Shown piece by piece: positions 44,702-53,280 of a DNA stretch of 64,000 bases. Position 1 is the stretch's first letter, and every line of letters begins with the position of its first letter. The notes beneath the pieces are model-generated. The model was given only the letters and a program-made list of their open reading frames with translations. It was not told where the DNA came from and did no database searches. Both the position numbers and the translations under genes were made by a program. Origin of the DNA: Cloacimonetes bacterium UBA5835 (GTDB taxonomy: Bacteria; Cloacimonadota; Cloacimonadia; Cloacimonadales; Cloacimonadaceae); the NCBI GenBank assembly GCA_002432865.1, contig DJGX01000049.1, positions 1-64,000 on the forward strand. The letters are read 5' to 3'.

Positions 44702-46801
44702 CTAATATAGAATAAGTTCCTCTTTCTTAGTATATTGATGATGGTACATTTTTTTTACGATAGCATTTTTTATCTGCGAAAAATCAGGATCAGACCTAAC
44801 TACTTCAAAGGCATCCTGACGAGCTATTTTTAGTATTTCTTGATCGCGCACAATATTAGCAAAACGGAATTGAGGCATTCCTGATTGCTCAAAACCAAAA
44901 AGATCACCCGGACCTCGCAATTCCAAATCTTTTTCTGCTATAATAAAACCATCGGTAGTTTTAGTCATAGTGGTAAGCCTTTGCCAGGCAACATCGCTAA
45001 CAGGTTGATGTTCAATTAAATAACAATATGCTTGTTCACTACCTCTTCCCACTCTACCACGCAATTGATGTAATTGAGCTAAACCAAAATGTTCAGAATG
45101 TTCTATAATCATTACATTGGCATTAGGAACATCTACTCCAACTTCAATAACTGTAGTAGAAACCAGTATTTTTATTTCTCCCGCTTTAAAACGCTTCATA
45201 ATAGCGTCCTTTTCTTTCACAGGCATCTTTCCGTATAATAAACAGGCAGGGTATTCTGGAAATATCTTTTTGGAGATGTATTCATAAAGCTTGGTAGCGT
45301 CCAGAAGAGATATTTTTTCTGATTCTTCTACTAAAGGGCAAACAATATAAACCTGCCTCCCTTTTTCCAGCTCTTTGCGCACTTCAATATAAACTGTATC
45401 AATTTTACTAGAAGGACGGATAATTGTTCTAACTGGTTTTCGCGTGGGGGGAAGTTCATCTAAAATACTCACTTCCAAATCACCATAAACGGTCATAGCT
45501 AAACTGCGCGGAATAGGAGTTGCAGATAAATATAATAAATCAGGATGTAATGCCTGGCGAGCTAAACGCGCTCTTTGTTCAACCCCAAAACGATGTTGTT
45601 CATCAACACAGGCAAATCCTAAGCGTTTAAAACTTATATCTTTCTGTATCAGGGCATGTGTTCCAATCACAATTTGAGCTTCACCTTCGGCAATTGCATT
45701 TTTTGTTTCCTCTTTACCTTTATATACTCCACCCTTAAGTAAGCAGACCTTAATCTCAGAATCTTTCAAAAGTTGGGAAATTGTTTCATAATGTTGTTCA
45801 GCAAGAATTTCTGTGGGAGCCATCATAGCTGCCTGATAATCATTTTCTACAGCCAAAAGCATTGCAAAAAGAGATACCACTGTTTTTCCACTACCTACAT
45901 CACCTTGAAGCAAACGACTCATCTGTTTTTCGGAACACATATCATTAAATATTTCCCATAACACTTTTTTCTGTGCACTAGTTAGCGTAAAGGGCAGTTT
46001 TCTATAGAGAGCAGTTGTGAGCTGTTTTTTATTGATAAAATTAATTCCTGTGGTTGTTGTAGTATGAAACAGTTTATGTCTCGCCCATAAAAGCTGGGAA
46101 TAGAAAAAATCCTCATAGGCAAAACGGCGCCGGACTATTTCAATCTCTTGCGGATTTTGCCCAAAATGCATCTTTTGAAGGGCAATATGTCTTTCCAGGA
46201 AATGATGTTTTGTCAATATATATTCCGGCATATTTTCCTCTATTAAACCAGTATAAAGAGAGAAAGCATTATACATAAGCTGACGCATTAACTTTTGAGA
46301 AATACCTTCTGTTAAAGGATAAACAGGTAAAACTTCTCGCTTTTTCCAAAAATCATCTTTCGTATCTTCGCTATCATCAATCAATTCAAAATCTGGATGC
46401 ACCATCTGCAGCTGGCCATTAAATTCAGAAATTGTTCCATTTAACCAAACTAATCTGCCCGGGATAAACAATTTTTCATATACGGGAGGGTAGGTAAACC
46501 AGGAACATATAAGCCCAACTTTTCCATCACTGACACCTATATTGAGTATCTTTTTGCCTTTCAAAGAAGTATGAACATCAACCCAAGAAATCATAGCTGT
46601 AAAAGCAAGCATATCACCTGGTTTCAAATCTTCTAAATGAGCACTTAATTTCCGGCTAATATATAACTTAGGAAAATGTTCCATTAAGTCCAAAATGGTC
46701 TTAATACCCAGCTTACCTAAAAGTCGGGCTCGATTTTCGCCAACCCCTTTCAGGTATTTAATTTCGCTATGTAAATCTGTAGTTTTTTTGCTTTCTGCCA
46801 T
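44702..46801 (-). CDS. recG: ATP-dependent DNA helicase RecG
   Basis: A 699-residue branched-DNA helicase that reverses forks and processes Holliday junctions. The N-terminal wedge (about 15-250) opens with IKYLKGVGENRARLLGKLGI, followed by Walker A LLQGDVGSGKTVVS, the DEQH box VDEQHRFGVEQR, and LRGRVGRGSEQAYCYL. ATG at 46801 is chosen over a TTG at 46813 because the promoter's -10 element ends at 46812. The message would begin within a few bases of the ATG and no Shine-Dalgarno is seen. Confidence 0.95.
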   Translation of the reverse strand: MAESKKTTDLHSEIKYLKGVGENRARLLGKLGIKTILDLMEHFPKLYISRKLSAHLEDLKPGDMLAFTAMISWVDVHTSLKGKKILNIGVSDGKVGLICSWFTYPPVYEKLFIPGRLVWLNGTISEFNGQLQMVHPDFELIDDSEDTKDDFWKKREVLPVYPLTEGISQKLMRQLMYNAFSLYTGLIEENMPEYILTKHHFLERHIALQKMHFGQNPQEIEIVRRRFAYEDFFYSQLLWARHKLFHTTTTTGINFINKKQLTTALYRKLPFTLTSAQKKVLWEIFNDMCSEKQMSRLLQGDVGSGKTVVSLFAMLLAVENDYQAAMMAPTEILAEQHYETISQLLKDSEIKVCLLKGGVYKGKEETKNAIAEGEAQIVIGTHALIQKDISFKRLGFACVDEQHRFGVEQRARLARQALHPDLLYLSATPIPRSLAMTVYGDLEVSILDELPPTRKPVRTIIRPSSKIDTVYIEVRKELEKGRQVYIVCPLVEESEKISLLDATKLYEYISKKIFPEYPACLLYGKMPVKEKDAIMKRFKAGEIKILVSTTVIEVGVDVPNANVMIIEHSEHFGLAQLHQLRGRVGRGSEQAYCYLIEHQPVSDVAWQRLTTMTKTTDGFIIAEKDLELRGPGDLFGFEQSGMPQFRFANIVRDQEILKIARQDAFEVVRSDPDFSQIKNAIVKKMYHHQYTKKEELILY

Positions 46802-46811
46802 AATAAAATCC

Positions 46812-46839
46812 AATATAGATAATAAGCTGGATTTGTCAA
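46812..46839 (-). promoter_or_regulatory. Promoter of recG giving a near-leaderless message
   Basis: On the minus strand TTGACA (46834-46839) and TATATT (46812-46817) are 16 bases apart. Only ten bases separate the -10 from the ATG at 46801, so the transcript should carry a leader of about three to four bases with no ribosome-binding site. Confidence 0.55.
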
Positions 46840-47225
46840 TCTCCGCATTAACAAAGTTAAATTATGTGAAGAACTATACCTAAAGTGGGAGATGATACCA
46901 ATTTTATTATTGTCATATCCTTATTTGCAGCTTGGCAATCTACATAAAAGTGATTGTATCTTACTCTATATTAAGCTAAAATATAAGCTATAAAAAACCA
47001 GTCCTTCTTAATTATCTGCGGTGGAATTGCCGTAGGGCTGCTCGGGTTTTTGCCCATCAGCACCAAGGTAACAGCAGGGTAGCTATCAAGGAAGAAACAA
47101 GAGTGTTTATCTAAAAAAAATAGTATTTTGGTTAATGGGGAAGTTATCTGTTTTACAAATAAAAAGAGGTAGATCTGTCTGTTTCTATTTCGGGATAAAG
47201 TACGCATTTAGCCAAATCTAAAGAT
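46840..47225. other. Noncoding gap between divergent recG and the GND-repeat gene
   Basis: This stretch separates two divergent promoters. Around 46990-47110 it looks compositionally different. On the plus strand a 30-codon frame without a normal start reads SFLIICGGIAVGLLGFLPIS followed by a stop, and the same DNA forms GGTG/CACC and GGGC/GCCC pairings. I do not recognise it; it may be a fragment of a dispersed repeat or of a membrane peptide gene. Confidence 0.4.
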
Positions 47226-47254
47226 TGACAACAAAACAAGTATAATATATATTG
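47226..47254 (+). promoter_or_regulatory. Promoter of the GND-repeat gene operon
   Basis: TTGACA (47226-47231) and TATATT (47249-47254) are separated by 17 bases. The predicted start near 47261 leaves a leader of about 14 bases with GAGG before the ATG at 47275. It may drive the following rsmG-parA-parB-rfbB genes too. Confidence 0.55.
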
Positions 47255-47274
47255 AACCAATATATGAGGATATT

Positions 47275-49824
47275 ATGAAGAGAACTGTTCTAATGGCATT
47301 AATGGTTGGTTTTGTAATGGCATCCAGTCTTCAAGGAGAAAATCTGTCTGCTTCACTGCATACAAATATTGAAACAGAAAACATAGCCTACGAAGATTAT
47401 TCTCCTCTTACTGAAAAAGATATTTATGAACTAAAAAATCTGTTGCAAGAAATTCAATTAAACCCTTCAGATCTCAATTTTGAGAAGGATTGGGACCTTT
47501 CTACCTGGGGTAAGAGCGAAGAATTTTTGCACGCCTTGCAGGAACCTTATTATGGTTTGAAAAAAATGCAGGAATATAGAAATGCAGCAAATAAGTCAGA
47601 TACGGATGATGGCTTTGCTTTTTTGGCAGATTTACTATATAAAAATGCTATCGATGATTCGGGCTCGATTTCTATTTATCGAGAATATAAACAAATCTAT
47701 CAGCAGAATTTTTGGCGTGAAGTTCAGCAGCCCCAAGACCTTTTTCCTTTTTATGAAACTGCTCTGAAGGATATTATCCCTATTTTGGCTGAGGCTTATG
47801 CGGATTATAATTCTGAGCTGTGGAGTAAATATATTTCCTATCTATTTACGGCTCTGATAGAAAGTGAAGATAAAGAAGCTTACTCTACCTATTTTAATCA
47901 GCATAATATACCAGAAACAAGAGATGTTGAAGATTGCGAGATCAAGAAACAAATGGGGCTTCTTTTGGAGCCAGCTATCTTGAAAGCAGGTATGCAATTT
48001 CTGGCTTTAGGGGATGTGTTGAAGAATGAGGCAGGAAAACTACTCTATAAAAATAAGAAACCCATAATTAAAACCGGTAAATTTGGAACAATGATTATCG
48101 GAACGGTTCACGATGATGTTTATAGTGAAAAACTATTAAAAAAGCCACTTATTCTGCTTATTGATCCCTCAGGAAATGATAAATATGAATTTTCTCTGGC
48201 TACCGGTTATGATAACTATACCTATCTTCTGATTGATTATAAAGGAGATGATAGCTATTTGAACCCAAAAATAGGGGAGATGTTTTTTGCTTTATCGGGC
48301 TTGGGAATTTCCTATGATCTACAGGGAAATGATATTTATAAAACAGGTGATTTTTCTTTTGCTGCAATGATGGGGATGCAATTACACCGAGATTTTCAAG
48401 GTAACGATATATATCAAAGTGGTCTATTTAGTCAAGGTGCTGCAATTCGAGGGCTTTCGCTCCTTCAAGATTGCCAGGGAAATGATATTTATAACGCTAC
48501 TTGCCTTGCTCAAGGTTTGGGTTCAATTCGTTCTGCAGGTGCTATATTGGATATGGAAGGAGCCGATAATTATCTTGTTGGGGGAAAATATTTTCATTCA
48601 CCTTTGATGCCTAATGACTATTTAACCCTTGGACAGGGAGTTGGTTTTGGTTTGCGTCCTGATTTTGCTGGCGGATTTGGCCTTTTATATGATAAAAATG
48701 GAAATGATCGTTATTTGGGTGGGGTTTATGCCCAAGGAGTTGCCTATTGGTATGCTTTGGGGATGTTGATTGATGAAGCTGGAAATGATGTTTATAATGC
48801 AATTTATTATCCTCAAGGTTCGGGAATTCATCTGGCTGCAGGTTTCCTTTTTGATGGGCAAGGAGATGATGCATATTACAGTAGACACGGTCCTGGACAG
48901 GGTGCGGGTCACGATTGGGGTTTAGGAATTTTAATTGATGCCCAGGGTAATGATGCCTATTCTATTGAAGGAGGAAATGGTTTAGGTTTAAGTAATTCCG
49001 TTGGAATTTTTGTAGATAAAAGCGGAAATGATCGCTATGAACGCAAAAATTCCCAAAATTATGGTTATGCTGCCTATAGTAGAGCTACAGGTAGTATAGG
49101 TCTTTTTTTGGATGAAGGTGGTATAGATACATATCCGGATACCCTTATGGCAAATGGAACAATATGGAAAAAGGGAACTTATGCTGTTGGAAAAGACATA
49201 ACCCAAACAGAAGAAAAAGATGATCTTACAAAAAATGAAATGCCTATGCTAACTCCTCCTGCTCCTGATGATTCTATAGAAAATATTTTTGCTGCTGCTG
49301 CTGAATGGGAAGTTGGTAATGCCATTGAAAGAGTAAAAAAAGCCAGAGAAATTATGCTTGACAGAGCTGAAGAGGCAAGCGAATATATTCTTAAATATAA
49401 ACTTAATACAAAATCCGGATTGGAATATCGCGCCTTGGAAGTTATGGTTAAAGAAAACGAGAGTTTTAAACAGCTACTATTTAACTATACTGACGATGCG
49501 GATAGTTTGAAAGCTAAAAACGCTTTGGCATTAATAGCAGGTGTTGGAGATAGCACTTTAATTGAACCTATAAGAAAACACCTGAATAATGGAAAGTATA
49601 TTACTACCTGTCTTTCTCTTTTAGGCAGTATCAAAAGTGAAGAGAGCGTTAATTTACTTGCTGAATATGCATTTCATCCCTGTGAACGTTATCGCTATTT
49701 GGTAGCGCGTTCTTTGAAACAAATTAATACTCCTCAAGCTCATAACTACCTGATAAAGATGGCTGATGACAGTTCTTTTCTGGTAAAAACCCTAATTCGA
49801 AAATTTAAAGAGGAACAACAATGA
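47275..49824 (+). CDS. Exported protein with about twelve D-x-x-G-N/D-D-x-Y repeats and a HEAT-like tail
   Basis: I do not recognise this 849-residue protein as a named family. A signal peptide (about 1-22) is followed by a helical region (30-290), then a tandem array from about residue 292 to 625. Each unit of about 26-28 residues (one or two longer) has a hydrophobic strand, D-x-x-G-N-D-x-Y (LIDPSGNDKY, YDLQGNDIY, RDFQGNDIY, LIDEAGNDVY, LIDAQGNDAY, FVDKSGNDRY) and a glycine-rich part, often QG. The pattern suggests a beta-solenoid, possibly calcium-binding through the Asp/Asn turns. A Pro/Glu-rich linker (about 640-675) leads to a helical, HEAT-like C-terminus. No sorting domain is present, so it is probably periplasmic. 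It overlaps rsmG by four bases. Confidence 0.75.
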   Translation: MKRTVLMALMVGFVMASSLQGENLSASLHTNIETENIAYEDYSPLTEKDIYELKNLLQEIQLNPSDLNFEKDWDLSTWGKSEEFLHALQEPYYGLKKMQEYRNAANKSDTDDGFAFLADLLYKNAIDDSGSISIYREYKQIYQQNFWREVQQPQDLFPFYETALKDIIPILAEAYADYNSELWSKYISYLFTALIESEDKEAYSTYFNQHNIPETRDVEDCEIKKQMGLLLEPAILKAGMQFLALGDVLKNEAGKLLYKNKKPIIKTGKFGTMIIGTVHDDVYSEKLLKKPLILLIDPSGNDKYEFSLATGYDNYTYLLIDYKGDDSYLNPKIGEMFFALSGLGISYDLQGNDIYKTGDFSFAAMMGMQLHRDFQGNDIYQSGLFSQGAAIRGLSLLQDCQGNDIYNATCLAQGLGSIRSAGAILDMEGADNYLVGGKYFHSPLMPNDYLTLGQGVGFGLRPDFAGGFGLLYDKNGNDRYLGGVYAQGVAYWYALGMLIDEAGNDVYNAIYYPQGSGIHLAAGFLFDGQGDDAYYSRHGPGQGAGHDWGLGILIDAQGNDAYSIEGGNGLGLSNSVGIFVDKSGNDRYERKNSQNYGYAAYSRATGSIGLFLDEGGIDTYPDTLMANGTIWKKGTYAVGKDITQTEEKDDLTKNEMPMLTPPAPDDSIENIFAAAAEWEVGNAIERVKKAREIMLDRAEEASEYILKYKLNTKSGLEYRALEVMVKENESFKQLLFNYTDDADSLKAKNALALIAGVGDSTLIEPIRKHLNNGKYITTCLSLLGSIKSEESVNLLAEYAFHPCERYRYLVARSLKQINTPQAHNYLIKMADDSSFLVKTLIRKFKEEQQ

Positions 49825-50462
49825 AAGACGAAAAACAAATCTTTGAGGATTATCTTAACTCACTTGAACTGGAAAACATAAACCAATTAATGAAACGCTT
49901 TGAACATTATCATAATTTGCTGTATACTACTAATCGTAAGGTTAATCTGGTTTCCCGTAATATACCTTCGGATAGATATTGGGTGCAGCATTTTCTTGAC
50001 AGCTTAGTTGCTTTGGAATGTTTGGATTTAGAAGGAAAATTTGTTTTGGATTTCGGTTCGGGAGGTGGTTTACCTGGAATTCCTCTTAAACTTGCCGTTC
50101 CAGATTTTAATTTAACACTTCTGGAATCGGTACAAAAGAAATCCCGGGTTTTGCGTGAATTTGTGGATGCCCTATCTCTTTCAGCAACAAATGTTGAAGC
50201 GAGTCGTTTAGAAGATTATGCTTATGTGGCAAGGCGTCCAAGCTACGATATAATAGTTTGCAGAGCCATTTCTTTGGAGGAACGTTATATTTCTCCCATA
50301 AGGAGATTGCTGAAACCAAGCGGAATGGTTGTTTTTTATAAAGCTCAGAAACTGGATGATGTGCAAAACCTGCATTATGAAGTCCTGTTGGATAAAAACT
50401 ATCCTTCCTTGGGTCAACGCAAATTAATTGGTATTAAACAGCGAGACCTTATGCTGCGTTAA
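49821..50462 (+). CDS. rsmG: 16S rRNA (guanine527-N7)-methyltransferase
   Basis: A 213-residue RsmG (GidB) methylating G527 of 16S rRNA with SAM. Signatures: RKVNLVSRN, HFLDSLVAL, FVLDFGSGGGLPGIPLKLA (the SAM loop) and the following LLESVQKKSRVLREF. Length is normal. It overlaps the repeat-protein gene by four bases and precedes parA by 23 bases, matching the rsmG-parA-parB order often found near chromosome origins. Confidence 0.95.
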   Translation: MKDEKQIFEDYLNSLELENINQLMKRFEHYHNLLYTTNRKVNLVSRNIPSDRYWVQHFLDSLVALECLDLEGKFVLDFGSGGGLPGIPLKLAVPDFNLTLLESVQKKSRVLREFVDALSLSATNVEASRLEDYAYVARRPSYDIIVCRAISLEERYISPIRRLLKPSGMVVFYKAQKLDDVQNLHYEVLLDKNYPSLGQRKLIGIKQRDLMLR

Positions 50463-50485
50463 GTTTATAAAATGAAAGGATATAT

Positions 50486-51250
50486 ATGCCCAATATTATA
50501 ACTGTAGTAAACCAAAAAGGTGGCGTTGGAAAAACAACAACAGCCGTAAATCTGGCTGCTGCATTGGCAGTTTTAGAAAAAAGGACTCTATTAGTGGATT
50601 TTGACCCTCAGGGAAATGCTACCAGCGGAGTTGGAATCGATAAAGATAAGGTAGAATTGCAGATATATGATGCCTTAATAGATAGAGCTCCAATAGAAAA
50701 AACAATCCTAGCTACTTCCACAGAAAACTTATATTGCATTCCTGGAAATATAAATTTAACAGGAGCGGAAATTGAACTGGTTCAAGAATATGCGCGTGAG
50801 CATAAATTGAAAAATGCCTTACAGCCGATAGTAAATTCATTCGAATATATTATAATTGATTGTCCTCCTTCACTTGGTTTGTTAACTGTTAATGCTATGA
50901 CAGCTGCTACGGAAGTTTTAGTTCCTATTCAATGCGAATATTATGCTTTGGAAGGAGTTAGCCAATTACTTACTACTATTCGTTTGATTCAAAAAAACTT
51001 AAATCCCGGATTAAATATTCTGGGAGTGCTGTTAACAATGTTTGATAAAAGAGTAAATCTATCTTTGCAAGTAGCTAAAGAAGTTCATCGCTATTTTAAA
51101 GAGAAAGTTTTTCGTACAATTATTCCGCGCAATGTTAAATTAACAGAGGCACCTGGTTTTGGGAAACCTATTTTTCTTTATGATATAAGATCTCCGGGTG
51201 CGATGAGTTACCTTAATCTGGCTAATGAAGTTATCAATAGAAGTAAATAG
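50486..51250 (+). CDS. parA: Chromosome-partitioning ATPase ParA
   Basis: A 254-residue ParA/Soj ATPase. It begins VVNQKGGVGKTTTAVNLAAA, carrying the deviant Walker A (KGGVGKT), then LLVDFDPQGNATSGVG and IIIDCPPSLGLLTVNA. It moves ParB-bound DNA by nucleoid-surface gradients. AAAGGA precedes the ATG. ParB follows after ten bases. Confidence 0.96.
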   Translation: MPNIITVVNQKGGVGKTTTAVNLAAALAVLEKRTLLVDFDPQGNATSGVGIDKDKVELQIYDALIDRAPIEKTILATSTENLYCIPGNINLTGAEIELVQEYAREHKLKNALQPIVNSFEYIIIDCPPSLGLLTVNAMTAATEVLVPIQCEYYALEGVSQLLTTIRLIQKNLNPGLNILGVLLTMFDKRVNLSLQVAKEVHRYFKEKVFRTIIPRNVKLTEAPGFGKPIFLYDIRSPGAMSYLNLANEVINRSK

Positions 51251-51260
51251 GTAGTTATTT

Positions 51261-52115
51261 ATGAATGATCGTTTAGGACGAGGTCTTTCAGCTCTAATTC
51301 CAGAAAATGATCTTGAAGAAAATCCCAAATTGGGTATTAGTACTCTGCCGATTGACAGTATAAAACCCAATCGTTATCAACCACGGAAAATATTCGATGC
51401 AGAAAAGCTGGCTGAGCTTACTGAATCCATCAAAGAAAATGGTATTATTCAACCCTTGATTGTTACCAAGACTACTTCTTCGGAATATGAATTAATCGCT
51501 GGAGAAAGAAGATTGGAAGCAGCCAAATTAGCTGGTCTGGAAAAAGTGCCGGTTGTTATTCGTAGTGTTTCGAAAAAGGAACAGCTTCAGTTTGCTTTAA
51601 TTGAAAATATCCAGCGGGAAGATTTGAATCCTATCGAAGAAGCTCTTGCCTATAATGCTTTAGTTGAAGATTTTGGATTAACTCATAACCAAATATCTGA
51701 AATTGTAGGAAAAGATAGAGCTACAATAACAAATTCTCTGCGTTTATTGAAACTACCGGAAAGAATTAAACAGATGCTTATTTCAGGAGAATTGAATTCG
51801 GGACAGGCACGCGCTGTTCTTTCTGTGAAACCTGAACTGCAAATTAGTTTTGCTGAATACATTATTAAATATAATTTAACTGTTCGTGAAGCTGAAGATA
51901 AAGCGAAAACTTATTCTGAAGACAAAACTGCAGCACCGCAAAAAGCAAAAACAAGTTCCCGGGTTGTAGATCTGGAAAAAGAATTGCATCAGCTATTTAA
52001 GATGAAAGTTAAGGTTCAAGAAGCTAATGGTAAAGGGAAAATAACCTTCGTCTATAAATCTGAGGAAGAACTTTTGAAATTTAAAACTATCTTAGATAAA
52101 ATAAGGCAGGAATAA
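51261..52115 (+). CDS. parB: Chromosome-partitioning protein ParB
   Basis: A 284-residue ParB/Spo0J. The start RLGRGLSALIPEND is family-typical, followed by the CTPase/box region ELIAGERRLEAAKLAGL and ENIQREDLNPIEEA, the helix-turn-helix (THNQISEIVGKDRATITNSLRLL in part) and a C-terminal dimerisation domain. No parS palindrome was spotted in the window. It overlaps rfbB by one base (TAATG). Confidence 0.95.
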   Translation: MNDRLGRGLSALIPENDLEENPKLGISTLPIDSIKPNRYQPRKIFDAEKLAELTESIKENGIIQPLIVTKTTSSEYELIAGERRLEAAKLAGLEKVPVVIRSVSKKEQLQFALIENIQREDLNPIEEALAYNALVEDFGLTHNQISEIVGKDRATITNSLRLLKLPERIKQMLISGELNSGQARAVLSVKPELQISFAEYIIKYNLTVREAEDKAKTYSEDKTAAPQKAKTSSRVVDLEKELHQLFKMKVKVQEANGKGKITFVYKSEEELLKFKTILDKIRQE

Positions 52116-53185
52116 TGAAGAGCGTGATTGTTACCGGAGGCGCAGGTTTTATTGGGGCAAACTATTTGCATACCCTTTTTGCCGATGAGAATTTTTCAGG
52201 GAAAATACTAAATATAGATAAACTTACTTATGCTGGAAACTTGGATAGCTTGCAGGATTTAGAGAGTAAATATGGAAACTCTCGTTATTTCTTTGTAAGG
52301 GCAGATATCTGCGATGCTGAAAAAATGAAGGAAGTAATAAATCAGTTCAAACCAGATACAATTGTCCATTTTGCTGCCGAATCACATGTAGATCGCAGTA
52401 TTGATGGTCCGATGGAATTTGTTAAAACAAATCTGGTGGGAACAGCTACTTTGCTAAATGCTGCTTTGGAATATTATCGAACTTTGCAGGAAGCCGAAAA
52501 GAAAAATTTTCGATTTCATCATATTTCTACTGATGAAGTATTTGGCTCTTTAGGAGAATCAGGTATGTTTACAGAAGAGACAGCTTATGATCCTTCTTCT
52601 CCCTATTCAGCTTCCAAAGCAGGTTCCGATCATTTAGTCCGTGCCTGGCAGAGAACTTTTGGACTACCTATTACTATTTCTAATTGTTCCAATAACTATG
52701 GTCCTTATCAATTTCCTGAGAAGCTGATCCCTTTAATGATTCTAAATTGCTTGGCTCATAAACCTTTACCTGTTTACGGAAAAGGACTAAATGTGCGCGA
52801 TTGGCTTTTCGTTACAGACCACTGTGAAGCTATCAATATTATTATCCGTAAAGGTAAATTTGGCGAAACCTACAATATCGGAGGCCACAATGAAATGAAA
52901 AACATTGATATTGTAACTACGATATGTAAAATTTTAGACGAACTGGAACCTTCACCCACTCTGAATAGTTACACTGAACTAATTACCTATGTGAAAGATA
53001 GGCCTGGCCATGATTTACGCTATGCTATTGACGCCGGCAAAATTGAAAAGGACTTGAGATGGAAACCTGCTGAAACTTTTGAGACTGGCATCCGAAAAAC
53101 CATCTCTTGGTATCTGGAAAACCGTGAGTGGTGGCAAAATATTCAAAATAATAATTACCGCCAAGAACGCTTGGGGCTTGGATAA
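52115..53185 (+). CDS. rfbB: dTDP-glucose 4,6-dehydratase
   Basis: A 356-residue short-chain dehydrogenase of sugar nucleotide metabolism, making dTDP-4-keto-6-deoxyglucose. Rossmann motif GGAGFIGANY, catalytic STDEVFGSLG and YSASKAGSDHLV (Y-x3-K), and VKDRPGHDLRYAID near the end. The other rhamnose genes are absent here, which makes its coupling to parB odd. A TAATG junction links the two genes. Confidence 0.93.
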   Translation: MKSVIVTGGAGFIGANYLHTLFADENFSGKILNIDKLTYAGNLDSLQDLESKYGNSRYFFVRADICDAEKMKEVINQFKPDTIVHFAAESHVDRSIDGPMEFVKTNLVGTATLLNAALEYYRTLQEAEKKNFRFHHISTDEVFGSLGESGMFTEETAYDPSSPYSASKAGSDHLVRAWQRTFGLPITISNCSNNYGPYQFPEKLIPLMILNCLAHKPLPVYGKGLNVRDWLFVTDHCEAINIIIRKGKFGETYNIGGHNEMKNIDIVTTICKILDELEPSPTLNSYTELITYVKDRPGHDLRYAIDAGKIEKDLRWKPAETFETGIRKTISWYLENREWWQNIQNNNYRQERLGLG

Positions 53186-53217
53186 AATTAACTTTTCTAC
53201 AGACCAGTAAGAACTTC

Positions 53218-53245
53218 TTGACAAAATATGAATTTAGCATATCAT
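53218..53245 (+). promoter_or_regulatory. Putative promoter of the M20 peptidase-dap gene group
   Basis: TTGACA (53218-53223) and TATCAT (53240-53245) lie 16 bases apart. A ribosome-binding site AAAGGA is seen just before the ATG at 53281. The leader would be about 30 bases. Confidence 0.45.
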
Positions 53246-53280
53246 ATAAAGAAACAGCAAATAAATCTAAAGGATAAAAA

